This document shows, in pieces, positions 36,412 to 48,179 of a DNA stretch of 64,000 nt (positions within the stretch are counted from its first letter, which is position 1; each line of letters begins with the position of its first letter). The translations under genes and the position numbers were made by a program. The DNA is from Climacium dendroides (Eukaryota; Streptophyta; Bryopsida; Hypnales; Climaciaceae), in NCBI GenBank assembly GCA_950106755.1, contig OX467090.1, positions 17,235,489 to 17,299,488 of the forward strand, written 5' to 3'. The notes beneath the pieces are model-generated. The model was not told where the DNA came from. It ran no database searches and was given only the letters and a program-made list of their open reading frames with translations.

Positions 36412-37592
36412 CTACTGCTTCAACAAAGTTGAGAGATTAGCCTTCCCCTAGAGCTCAATTCACAAAAGTATGCATTGTGAAAAAAGAATGTATATTCAAA
36501 CTTCTGTAAAACTTGAGAGCCATGTTGGCAATGACCAAAATTTCAGCAACACCCAAATGCATCACCGTACACTTGGAAGTGCAAACAAGGAAAGCATTTG
36601 ACAAGCATCCCACTAAAACGAAGCCCTGAAAGCGGAAAAATTAGAGTTGATTCATTCTAGAAATGGAACCCCAAAACCAATTCCGAAATTCCACAACAAA
36701 CAGTCATTTTTCAGTCGCGTGAACGAAAGACAGGACAGGAAGCCACGACACCCCATAAACAAGTGAGTTGGCAATTTAGGGTGAGTGCAAGAAAGACTAG
36801 TCCTTTTTTGCGTCACACTTCGAGTGATAGAGTTGTCATTGGCCACAACTTTTGGAGGTTCAAGAAAATGAAATTGAAATTTTTTTGGGAGGTGGAGAAC
36901 TCCATAGCCACAAGAGGCCATAATTTCTAAGAATTAAAAAAATCAAATTCTAATTAATTTCTAATTTAGCTAATTTGTCACACTTTATAGTTTAGGGTTT
37001 TTTAGTACTGGGGAGTATTCAATTTTGACCATTTGAGCTGAAATTTTTATGGGCTCTTCCTATAATATATTTGCATGATCCTACCAGAGGATTTTAAAGA
37101 AAACTCAATTTCAAGTGCGTCATGAGCACTCGAACAAAGGTCACTCACTCACTTGCACGCGCCATTTTGAACATTATAGATGATTTTTTTTTGGGGGGGG
37201 GCGGGTGAAATATAATGAGAACAAAGTTTATCAAAATGGCCATTTTTTATTTTTAAAAATAATGGTTCTCTTTTTTTTTCTAAAAATTTAAAAGTGGACT
37301 TCACTATTTTCAGTGAGAAACTGGGACCCCAGGCTACAACAGTACTATAAGACAACATCTAGTATTTGGTAATACTCCTATAGCTACCCACTTTCATCAA
37401 GTTTTGCCCAAGTGTACAGTAGCTAGACACTTGTCAATTGTAACCTCAATCTGCAATTTTATCAACAGTCCATGTAATGCTTTCCAATTCTGCAAAACAG
37501 TACTGTAGTACTCATAGTATTGAGTCGCTGAAACTAGGTAGTAAGCAAAACGCTACAAAAACTGATGAGTCTTTCTTGCACTCACCCTTTAC
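36412..37592 (-). other. Predicted 5'-leader intron of kinase C, expanded by a transposon
   Basis: The donor CTAG/GTAAAG (exon end 37,593) and acceptor CAGTAG/AGAAG (exon resumes 36,411) give 1,181 nt instead of about 390. The excess is the TIR element at 36,779-37,587. The acceptor has TAG in place of CAG. Confidence 0.45.
36779..37587. mobile_element. 809-bp TIR element inside the kinase C leader intron
   Basis: Perfect 20-bp inverted ends GGGTGAGTGCAAGAAAGACT flank the element, with TTTA at 36,775-36,778 and again at 37,588-37,591. Copies A, B and D have one TTTA and no element at this place (for example near 11,278-11,281). The interior is AT-rich with a G-rich run near 37,193. I see no transposase. 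A 4-bp duplication does not fit CACTA or hAT, so the superfamily is unassigned. Confidence 0.85.
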
Positions 37593-37593
37593 C

Positions 37594-38400
37594 TAGACAT
37601 GCGATGTCAGTAGGCCTCGGCGTCTCCTTCACAAGAACCCCAATCGCACAGCCAAGCGCGCAGCTTAATTTGACGCTTCCAACCGAGTCCCCGCAGCACG
37701 TGAAGTCGCTCTTTCTCAGTGCTCCTGTAAATCTCTCAGAAGAAGCTCCGTTGGTGGGCAAGCCAGATGGAGCTGGTTGCTTCCAACTCGATCAACCGAT
37801 TCCAGATATGCAATACAAGTGGCGCTCGACGTCTCCTTCACGTCCACTCGCACACTCCATGCACTCGCCCAGCAAAGAAGGCAGACACCTGATCACTCCA
37901 GCTTACGGACAATGCACTCGTCGAACCACCAATTCAGCACCGAAGAAAGAACAGTACAACCGGCAACACAATTCGGCGGCGCTTCCAACGAATTTCTCCA
38001 CAACCAATGAAGCAGCTCCCAGTGCAGATCTCCCCGAGAATTCTCCGACGAAGAGCGGGAAGAGCAAAGAGCAAAAGGAAAGAACAGAGAGCAGCAATCC
38101 CCTGTGAGAATACGATGCTGACGGGAAGGCGGGGCAGGTTGGCGCGGTCACGGTGATGACGAAACAAGGCACTCATCCAGGAATCCGGAATCAGCCGCGT
38201 TGTCACCCGGAATCACCGGTCGCGGTATTTTAGATCGGGAGTGATGGAAGTGAGCACGCCGAGTCGTGGGCTGTGCTGCACTCTCTGCGTTTGCTGCTTT
38301 GTTGCCTTCCTTTGTTTCTTGAGTCTCACTGGTTGCCATTTGCTGTTTCTTATGAGGCTGGGAAGTTGGGCAGCAGACTTTGTTCATTTATGAAGGTGCT
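37594..38400 (-). promoter_or_regulatory. GC-rich leader/promoter block of kinase C
   Basis: This is homologous to the leader blocks of A, B and D, with several indels that break all long frames. The outer end passes into the R block. Confidence 0.5.
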
Positions 38401-41258
38401 AACCCAGGCAGGCAGGCAGGCTGTATTCTTGTTCGTGGGGGTGGTTGTAAAAAGAACGATCCGTATTTGGAGCCGTGATAATTCCACGTTCTTGGCTTGC
38501 CTCCCGCAGTTAAGTTGGGGCCTCTAATAGCAAATTTGGGTTGGAAACCTGCAAATTTTACCATGCATGACGAGCAAAAAATTCCTATATTTTTCACAAG
38601 GGTAAATTCACCTTGCATGGTCCACTTTGTGCGAGAAGTTTAGCATCCTACTTCAAGGACGACTTTGTCACAATACTAAGTAATTCAAGTGCAAGGCCAT
38701 CCCTAATGAATTCTAAAAAATTTCCATACAAATAAAACTCTACCTGTAATTAGAACTCTACCTGTGATTGCTTTGTAATTAGAACTTCAAATTTCTTTCA
38801 CTCGAAGCATAAGCACATTCAAGTACATAAAAATGCTACAAACTAATGACTTCCATGGTTCCCTAGCCTTGTGGCTCTCAATTTTCAAAGCTACCACTTG
38901 TGAATTATCTTTTTGGAGGTATTTGCTTCCTCCAAGTTCTCAAAAGTACTAAAATAATTTAGTATACTTCATACTAAACTAGGTGAGGAAGTTGAGTGTG
39001 CCCGGGCAAATGGAGAGCTTGTACTAGTGTATCTTTACTCAACAAATATCTCTAGTGTTTAGAACACCCGCATTTCAAAATGAATCATATAGCTGAGTCT
39101 TCTCCTCAACAAAATCTTGTTCTTCCTTGAGTAATCCTAAACCCTCTAATCTTCATTTTTGTAAGTTTTTATTTCTTTCTCACCCCTAGATGAACTCATT
39201 TAGAACTTTGCACAATAATTACAAAGTACGAAGGGACCACACTAATCGCATTGTTGAAAAATAAACAAAATTTGCTAATTCAACATGTTTAAGCTTGGAT
39301 GAACTTCATCAATCTCTTGTAATAAGCTCTAGGAACGAACTCTTGTAAACATCCATTATCCAGATAGTAGATGCTGTCACTTTCAAGGGTAAAGTAACCA
39401 CACTTAAATGTATTCAAATAAGTAAGAATCTAATCTTAATAATTTTTAGTGAGTAGTAATTTTGGATGTATTTTTCTTAAAAGCATCTTCGTCATTGCAA
39501 CACCATTCAACCACATCAAAGAAATGGGTGACATGTTTTGAGGAACTAGAATCAATCTCTTTTTCCCGAGCTTTTTCCAAACCTTTTGAAAATACGCTAC
39601 ATTAATTTTGAATCTATCTTAAGTCTATCAATATGCAAAAGCAAAAAGAATCTTATTAAACTACATTGCCAACATAATTACTAATTGTAGAAAGAAAAGC
39701 AATACATGGTAGAATTATCAATATACGTGATGTTTGGGGAGGGGGAGGTCAAAGTAAATCACTCAATGATTCCATGCATTAATTGCACACTTTTTATCCC
39801 AAAGCTTTTATTATCTATTGTTTTGGAGTATGGATTGTTATATTCCAAGAAAGGTACTACATTGATGTATTCTCCATTATTAATATAAGAGGGCAATATT
39901 TCATGCTTAGTACTAAGCAAAATATAAACTAGATAATGATCATCAAAGCCCAAAAAAATTTTGCACATTCCATACTAAAGGTGGTTAGATAGATACTAAG
40001 TTGCAAATTATTTTTTATATTTATAGCTACAATGACTATTTCTACAGATAATGCAAATGCAAAAGACATACTATTGAGATTGTTGAAATTTGAGTATTTG
40101 TTTTCAATACAAAATCTAGAAAATCTAACTATAGAATCTAAGATAGGAGTTCCATAAAGTGACCAAGCTCTAAAAGTTTTTTCTAACATAGAGATACAAA
40201 TTACTTTCTTTAATGTCCTCATTGCATTTTGTGTTTGGCTTCTCCTCAAATTTTCGCTAAGGTATGAATGTGCAAATTTGAAGGGATATAAATCAAAGAG
40301 GTTCAAGTGTACTGAGAATTGAAGAATCAACACGAGCTTGTTTATAGGGCAAACGACCCATTTCCAACCACCACCCCATTTTCAACCTATAGATGCCCTA
40401 TTTTCGTGAAGTTGTGGTGTAGTTTGAGGAGTAGTTGTGGCACATTATGATTAGCTACAAGGCTATCAATATTGCAATTAGTCTTAGGTTGATTTTGCAA
40501 CCAACCTATGGTTAAAAATAAAAAGGTCTATATCACCATTATAGGTCAAAGAGAATCTTTTACTAAAAAATTCATAGTAATTACGTTTTGTGTAATAAAT
40601 TTCTGGAAAAATATGCAATCCTTCCAAATTCTATTTTTGTACATGGAAAAAATTCTGCACACAAAAAACCTACGCTCCAAATATGCGTAATTGCTTAAGT
40701 GGTTGGAAGTGGGTCGTCTATTCTATGGCAAACAAATTAAATTCAAACAGGTCCACAAAAGTAACAACATTTGCTCTTGCCATTGCTATTTATTAAGTGC
40801 TGATCAAAGGAACGTATTCTAGCTCATCTACAATGAATCAACACCAATTAAACGGACGATTCCAAGTCCTATAATTTCTTCAACTCGGCATGCCTTGATT
40901 CTTGGAGTGAAGGTCTGTAGTAGCGTTCACAGTATTGGCTTAAATTTGCTCCATAACTACTCTAAATTTAGTAGCTCAATGTACATTGAAGAAAATTCTT
41001 GAAAAATTTAAATTTTAGCTAAGACTGCAACAAACAATAAAATTCGATAGCCAATTTGCAACTTTCTCCACATTGGAATTAACACCTATTTAGTCAACAT
41101 TATTAGAAAGTAGTGATTGTTTGTTGTTTTAAGCTCCATTGGACATGAATTGCAACAATGAACAAGCTTTTGTTGAAATCAGATATCTGTTTTGTTGGTT
41201 TGAATATTGTGGGTGTGAAATTTTTTTTATCATTTTATTTGGGAATCTTTTTGAATTC
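38330..41258. repeat. Left arm of a 2.9-kb inverted duplication (R block)
   Basis: The arm matches 57,735-60,610 inverted over its whole length. Sampled stretches, such as 38,620-38,760 against 60,205-60,345, differ at only a few per cent of positions. The arm carries the TA-duplicating element at 40,347-40,723. Short open frames in it are kept between the arms only because the DNA is similar. Confidence 0.75.
40347..40723. mobile_element. 377-bp TIR element with TA duplication (left-arm copy)
   Basis: The ends are GGGCAAACGACCCATTTCC and, inverted, GAATAGACGACCCACTTCC, both continuing AACCAC. TA precedes (40,345-40,346) and follows (40,724-40,725). Unit A has the empty site near 15,113 (TTTCTATGGC), and the R block near 50,712 is also empty. 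No coding capacity is seen. Confidence 0.75.
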
Positions 41259-43080
41259 TTGTTGGAATCTCAAATAATCTTCTTAAAATTTCAAGCAATC
41301 TTTGAGAATTTTTATGGTTTGTTAAAGAATCTTAGCAAATCTTATAGAACTCTTAGATTTTTTTTTAGGATCTTTGAGAATTTTTTGAAACCTTCTTTAA
41401 TCTTGTGTTTTTTCTTTTCAAATTTGAATACAAAGGTTGAATTCTAATTGAACTATTTGAATTGAATTCTAATTGAACTATTTGAATTGAATTCCAATTT
41501 GATTCAAATAATTTTTTTTAATTAAATTCTAAATTGACTACAATTAAAATTTCCATTGATTTTCAATTGAATTTTCTTTAGAATATAATGTAATTAGAAT
41601 ACAAACTTTTATTCTGATTAAAATTAATTCAAATTTCTATTGTGAAATGTTATATAGCAAGTCCAGAAAATTTTTTGGGTTGCTTCTTGTGATAATTTTG
41701 ATAATATGACTTTTCTAAGAGTACTTTCAAAATATTCTCATTCTCATTTTGAACTTGATTACAATTCTAATTTTTGAATCCAAATTACTCAAAATTCAAA
41801 ATAGTATACATTTTGAACTCTAGAATTTATGATTCATACTTCCAACTCATATAACAAGATCTCATTTTTTCAACATTTGACCTCGAAATTATAAACTATT
41901 CAAGGAGAAAATTTTGTATTGTTCAACTTTAAATACATAGTTCCAAGTTCAAAATTGACTATTCAAATTCAACTATAGAAATTGGAATTATTGAAAAGTT
42001 AAATTCTATATTTTTAACTATTCAATTTTTAATTCAGTTTAGAATTAAACTATTAAAATTTTGAATTTTGAACTACAAATTTGAAAAAAATCATATTTAG
42101 TCTAGGTACCTTCTAATAAAATGCTTGCCAATAAATCTAGACATTGTAGAAAAAAATGAAAATTTTATTTAATAAACTAAACTTCAATGCTAAAATTTTC
42201 CAATAACATTTATGAAAAATGGACGAAGTATGAAGGAAAAAACGGCCTTCATAGTACAATTTTTTTTTATTAAACTTCATAGTAGGGGTGCAAGATTTTG
42301 TGGAGAATATTATATTATGAAAATGATATTTTAACTTATAACTTAGTAGACTTTGGTGGCAATTTTGACATAGAAAAAAAAAATTCAAAAAAACTTTGAA
42401 CTAAAAAAAGTTGTATAGTCAAGCTAACTTTCATCTCCAAAAATCCATTTGAGATTTTGAGCCTCCTATCAAAAGTTATGGGCAAAGTTCAAAGAGGATG
42501 TTTGAAAATGTCCCTCTTTGAATTTTTGCTCCATAGCTATTTAAAAAATTTCAATAGCTCAATGTACATTAGAGAAAATCTTCAAAAAAATTAAATTTCA
42601 ACCAAGACTACAACAAACAATAGAATTTGATAGCCAATATGCAACTTCCTCCACATTGGAATTAGCACCTATTTAGTCCATTTTGTGTTATAGTACTCCC
42701 AATAATCCTTTGAACATAAGTTACAAAATCCTTTCTTTTCTATTTATTTTTATACTACTCACTCTCAAGGTAGCCAAAGTGGATGCCTATTTGTCTTGAA
42801 GGTAGCATATTGCACTAAACTTTGTAAACAAAGTAGCATATTGCACAATAGATTCCACAAACCAATTTTGGAATCACTAGTCTCTAACCCTTCTCTCAAA
42901 TTTATGCATTTTTGTGGTGACACTAGTTTTCAAGGTGATGCTAATCTCCCTTCACGATTAGGACAAATTGGTGTAGCTAGAAGAGGGACCCTTGACACCA
43001 TGCTTGGTCATGAATTTGAAGTTCATTTTCTTCTAGAGGGGCATCAATGAAGCCACACACTAGCTCTTTGTGTCAAAGGA
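41259..43080. other. Very AT-rich stretch, no gene recognised
   Basis: It contains two perfect copies and a partial third copy of the 25-bp unit starting TTGAATTCTAATTGAAC at 41,437-41,501. Positions 42,640-42,900 match 22,430-22,560 and 24,140-24,300 and are the empty counterpart of the truncated CACTA site. Frames are short and not recognised. Confidence 0.5.
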
Positions 43081-43850
43081 GGCAACTCATTCTTGACCAC
43101 TTAAGCAAATACATGTATCTATAAGGCAGGTTTCAATAGTGGGTAAATTTTCCTATTTGCAAAATTAGAGTTTAATATAAAGTTTTCATTATTTTTCAAA
43201 TGTTTGTTTCTCAAAACATAGTTGCTATGATTTCTTTAGCTGAACGTTAAATTTCACCCATACTTATTATATAGACCTTCCTATTTTTTAACCAAGGGCT
43301 AGTTGCAAAATCCAACAAGGATTGGTTGCAATATTGAGAGTCTTGTAGCCAATCATAATGTGCCACAATTGCGCCTAGAACTTAACCATAATTAATCACT
43401 GCTAATCACTTCCTACATAGAGTTACAACCCCTTGAGATGCCAAAATGGGTCATTGATCAAGAAGGGGTTGTCTCCCATATTTGTAGATGTCTCTTCTTT
43501 GTTCAGCACTAATGACATACATCTGTTAAGCAATGGAAATAGTGTACATTGAAAGCATAAAATGATCGCAACTTGTACATTGAAAGTGCCAATGATCACC
43601 TGTATTGGTTTTGAAAACAGTCTGTGGTTAGAAATTGGTTTGGTTATAAATCTAGAATCGCACAAAGAGAGTCTTCACTTAAAAATTTCATGATAATTTT
43701 GACTTTGAGGAAAAAATGTCCAAAATTATGAATCCTTCTTACATCTATATCTCTACATGAGAGGTTTTTTTTCCCTCAACCTTCCCCATACCACAGATAG
43801 GTTGCATTACTTAAGTGGTTGAAAATAGGTCGTCATCCTAATACCATTAA
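43081..43850. mobile_element. Larger relative of the ACGACC-type TIR element
   Basis: The left edge, GACCACTTAAGC, and the right edge, read inverted as GACGACCTATTTTCAACCAC, resemble the ends of the 377-bp element. An inner part (about 43,265-43,390) matches that element's interior inverted. The right half also occurs at 15,620-15,900. No clean target duplication is found, so the limits are approximate. Confidence 0.4.
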
Positions 43851-45315
43851 TTCTGCAAAGGCAACATCACTGAATGGGAAAATTGCATCAATGAAAGCAG
43901 ACTGACTTGGGAACTTGGAGCTTTGAAAACATGGAAACACACGTTTTTCCTGCAAAGTGGATGCTGAAGTATTTGTAAGCTGGTCCACTCAGCACTCGCT
44001 GAACCCTCCTTAGTTAACCCCTAAACGTCTGGAGTCTTCTCCAAAATCATCATTTGGAAAAAACATTATAAAGTACAATTTGAAAGAATATTATGGAAGT
44101 GATATACAAAGAAAAGTTGTAGATTTTGAGTTTTACAATCCATCCATACAGTTAGATTCACCAATGTTATCACCAATAATTTTCTATAAATTTAGAAAGG
44201 AAAATTTCAAAATTCCTTCTAAATTTAGTTGCAAGCAAAATATTATCATTGTTTGAGTAAAACTTGTTGGACTGAATTTGAAATGAGGTTCTCTTCACAT
44301 GATGATTTTTTGAAATTTCGTGTTCTTTACATCTATGACCTCTTTTTTGTAAATCTAATTTTGAACTATAGTCAATGCAATGTGACCACTTGACACACTT
44401 CCACATTTATAATTTTGGAAAAATATGTACTCTAGTAACACCAAACCCAACCATTACATAAGACAAGAACTTGATCAAGTATCACCCAAAATTAGGATGA
44501 CTTCGTCCAAGTAGAAACGAGTAATATCGTTGTGCTCAATACAGAGACAGTGTGTAGCATTTGTTTCTCCTTATGGCTTCCTTCTCATCAGTTCCTTGGA
44601 ATCTTGTTTATTTTGAGAGTTCAGGTTTCGCATAGTGATTGGGGGTGATGTGGTATCTACTGGCAATGTAAGTTGATCTTCGTGCGACAACCTTGAATTA
44701 ATCACATAAGGATCCTCATTAATAGTGTCTTCATAGCAGATGGAGATTGATGAAGAGGATTCAGACATGCAAGAATTACCTGAGCCACAAAGGCAACAAG
44801 GGCATAGATTAACAAAAGACATCAATCTGGGTATTCCTTTTGTCCTCTTCTACATGAATTTCATTTTTGCAAATCTTGATACAATTGCTTTGCATATGTT
44901 GTCTTGTTAGATTTGAAGAAGCAAAAGAAACCGACCTTGACGCTGGCGATGTCAAGATGCAAGCCCTTGATCAACCCAATTCAATGTCACGCAGAAGCAA
45001 TTTCCAAATCCGATCACCTATTCAACGTCACACACAAGTAATTTGAAAATTGGATTTGTTATATCCCTGCAAATGCATGTATGAGGTCAGATGGTTCGCG
45101 ATAGCAGTTTGTTCACGCAAGTGTAATACATGACAATGAATATAGACAAATGACAGTTAAAAATTTTCACCACGATTGCCCCAGAAATGACATTTGAATC
45201 AACAATAATTATTCATTGTAAATTTTTACAATCAAAGTAGCTATCAAAGCTGATATGATATAACGAAGGAGCAACATCCCATAGCAATTTATAAAAACAG
45301 CAATGTCACACTTAC
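43851..45315. other. Unassigned stretch with one Ser/Asp-rich frame
   Basis: A fragment of S block sits at 43,860-43,980. A minus-strand frame at 44,571-44,825 (84 codons; contains SESSSSISICYEDTINEDPY) has acidic and Ser-rich composition, unlike neighbouring AT-rich noise, but I recognise no family. It lies downstream of the S9 peptidase exons on the same strand and could be another decayed exon. Nothing else is recognised. Confidence 0.35.
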
Positions 45316-46050
45316 CCACCATCAGAAACTTTCCCAACCCAAATAGATGTTCGATCCCAAGGCATATTTGGGTGAGACCATTCCATCCAAGCCAGCATTT
45401 GCCATTGGGGCTCAGTCTTGGAAACATGTAGAAGTCATTGCCTTTCACAAGGACCTTGGGCTCTGCTACCAAAAAACCAAGAATCATAGACTTAATGTAT
45501 CAATTACATCATGCTCTTGCCAGTACTAATCCAACACATAAGACAGTTCTTAAACAGTCCAAAGATATCAACTTCATCAAAGTAAATTAACTATGACATC
45601 AGCAGACATGTCATACATTTCATCAAAACAATAGCAATATATAGATATAAAGAGGAGTACCAATGTTAGAGTCACTGCTGAGACTCATGGATACAATCTC
45701 ATTGACGGCTTCAATCCCTTCTTGGTGATTATTTGCAATAGGGAGCAAGTTAATACATGATGCACTATGAAGATTAAACATCAATAAAAGTATATTATGA
45801 GCCCCAAACCATGATGCTCTAATGCATGTTCTCATAATATGCAAGGTACTGGTTTACATCAATAGACCAACGCATCTACATTCTGTTATCTGTAAGAACT
45901 AGTGCAAGTGCTAGAACACCTTTTACCTTCTCAAACAATGATCACTTGCTTCAATCTTTCATCAAAATCTCCATCAACATATCTTACTGCTTACTGCTTT
46001 ATTCTTGTATGCTGGAGTAAGAGGCACAGGAGTGTGATCTGTCCACCCAG
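45316..46050 (-). pseudogene. S9 dipeptidyl-peptidase-like gene fragment, three exons
   Basis: Three minus-strand pieces fit the propeller part of plant S9 prolyl-oligopeptidase/dipeptidyl-peptidase-like proteins. Piece 1 (about 46,046-45,927) reads DHTPVPLTPAYKNKAV, then after a 7-bp tandem duplication RYVDGDFDERLKQVIIV, a stop, and a GAAG/GTAAAA donor. Piece 2 (to 45,661) reads NHQEGIEAVNEIVSMSLSSD with a donor at 45,660. Piece 3 (45,462-45,316) starts after GGTAGCAG and reads EPKVLVKGNDFYMFPRLSP, then after a 1-nt loss LAWMEWSHPNMPWDRTSIWV, ending GG/GTAAGT. The split codon between pieces 2 and 3 (G+AG) restores Glu. The catalytic hydrolase domain is absent. The frameshifts and stop make it a pseudogene or captured fragment. 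Confidence 0.75.
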
Positions 46051-46236
46051 GTGATCATCATTGGTATTACAAAAATCCGATGGCATCCACATCAAGACAT
46101 CCAAATCTTAAACAATGAATCCTAAACCCTGAACAGAGGTTCAGATAACAAATTGAAATATAGTATGGAGTGCAACAAAAGAACTCGATAGCTGCAGGAG
46201 CACAATTCAAGACAATTCAATATGACTTGGTGGTTG

Positions 46237-46969
46237 GAGAGATGCTTACGCTCCCCTGACAGGAAAACTTTGGGGCACCCCCTTAACCAAAAACGCACCA
46301 TTAACCCCTTAGCGCCCAAGGGACCAAAAGTGTCCTCACATAGTCTAGCAGTCAACTTCAAAGTGCTGTAACTTTTGCATCCAATGTCCAAATTCAATAA
46401 AAACTTGTTGGGAAAGTTGTGCATAATTATAGTTTATTTTTTGTGGTAAAATTTCCAGATCTATCCAAGATGTAATGAGTTTTTGAAAGCCATTCAAAGT
46501 TCGCAGGTTCAATTTGAGTTCACCATACTGCAATGAGATGGTTGCAACTTCGGCTTGTATCTTTTTCATCAAATGTTAGTTTTCAACAAAATTTGTTGGG
46601 TTTTGTTCCCCATAAAGTCTACTTATTGTGATGAAATTTTCATGTCAATCCAAGTTGTTTTGAATGCTTGGGAGCAATTTGAAGTTAAAAATCAAGACAT
46701 TTTTGCATTACAATTAACTTCGGTAGCTTATAACTTCTTCAGACAGGGTTTGTTTTCAATAATTTTTGTTGGAAAAGTTGTGCATACTAGTCTAGTTCTT
46801 GTGGTAAAAATTTCATATCAATCCAAGAAGTTATGATTGACTGAGAAGCATTTTAGTAGAGGTAGGTTCAGTCATAGACTCACAAACAGACAAATCTAGT
46901 GAGCGAGTCCTCGACATCCCCCGACGGCGCCCCAAAGTTCCCCCATTAGGGGAGCATTAGCGTCTCTTG
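46237..46969. mobile_element. TIR-bounded segment carrying a 185-bp array
   Basis: Imperfect inverted ends of about 44 bp bound the segment: left AGAGATGCTTACGCTCCCCT and right, read inverted, AGAGACGCTAATGCTCCCCT, both continuing to AACTTTGGGGC. The outer edges and target duplication are unclear. Almost all the interior is the 185-bp-period array at 46,300-46,870. These ends are unrelated to the AGGTAGAAGC ends that bound the array at 1,826-2,520. Confidence 0.5.
46300..46870. repeat. Diverged 185-bp-period array (copy 4)
   Basis: This is closest to copy 1 (1,826-2,385), with the same three-segment order and long shared runs such as 'GACAGGGTTTGTTTTCAATA'. No protein is encoded. Confidence 0.65.
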
Positions 46970-48179
46970 ACAGGGCCCATAATAATTTTGATCTTGTCAC
47001 TATAGGGGTTTGAAAATAATCACATAACTAAACACACAATTTGAGAAAACATCTTTTTTTAATCTCTTTTTTAAATCTATATTTTCAATCTTAATTATTT
47101 ATTTAAATATATATTTTTTTATTATGAAAACTTGAATGAATTCAATGATAAATGCAAATTAGGTTATATCGTACATGTTATTTTTAGTACCGTAATATTT
47201 TTTTATCATATGGTAAATTCACACATCATCTCACAGATGTTAGATTTTGTGGCATAACTTCAACAATGACTTCCATTTACGGACTTGTGTCTGACAAGAA
47301 ATGTACTAAAAAATTTTACCAAAAAACCATTGTTCTTAATCAAATAAGCATCTCATATAAATGGAACAAATCAATAAATGGAATGAAATTAACATCTCAT
47401 GTTTAGACAAGCAAAACAAGAAATGTATCAAAAAAAGTTTATTATTATTTAAGCATGTACCAAATGAACATCTCGTGTTAATGTAAGAAAAATTATATGG
47501 AACAATAGCTAGTGATATAGTTTTTTATTCTAATATTACACTATTAAAACTATTTTATTATTGTAATGAAAATTTTATAATAAAAAATTTTAAGATATTC
47601 TAAAATGGAGAAACTCTTATTTTAATTGAAGGATATTAAATATTGGCAACACTTAATTTTATTTTTTTAAATATATTTTTAATATTTAATAAATAAGAAT
47701 AAGTTAATTACATTCAAATTGATGGTCAAAGGTAATTTTAAAACCATAAATTGATTTTTATTAATAAAAGAAGTTCCTTAGTTGTAATTAAACAGAAATG
47801 TTAATATAAATTTGTAAAGTCATTTTGTACAAAATATTCAAGAACAACCCCAATGCTCCCCAAATATATACAAGTAGATGTGAGGAATTTTCTTGAGCTT
47901 ACAATTAATAATAAGTATGTACCTAAATAATAAAAGACCTTGCATTGGTAAACAGTGGAGATTTGTACAATCCAATGAAGGAGCCCAATTTGGCCCCAAT
48001 CCAACCCTAGATGGGAGTTCTGGCCTATCAAAACCTTTTCCCCATTGTTCCTTTGGAGCTGGATGGTTTGGTGCCAAAATCATGCCACCTAAGGTGACAC
48101 GTAGGATGAGTTGTAGTTCCATCCGAACCCAAGTATAAACGTAAGGGGTTGAGTAGTCTTATTGGTTCAAACTTGGAGA
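46970..48179. other. Extremely AT-rich non-coding stretch
   Basis: Positions 47,000-47,820 are very AT-rich and hold nothing recognisable. Positions 47,930-48,180 are less AT-rich and contain a short minus-strand frame without a known domain. Confidence 0.45.

Noticed and set aside
45440..45475. A TGGTAGCAGAGCCCAAGG word on the minus strand resembling a Copia primer-binding site (TGGTATCAGAGC).
   Set aside because: No LTR or reverse-transcriptase sequence is nearby, and the word coincides with a splice acceptor followed by a peptide that fits the S9 peptidase family in phase with the preceding exon.
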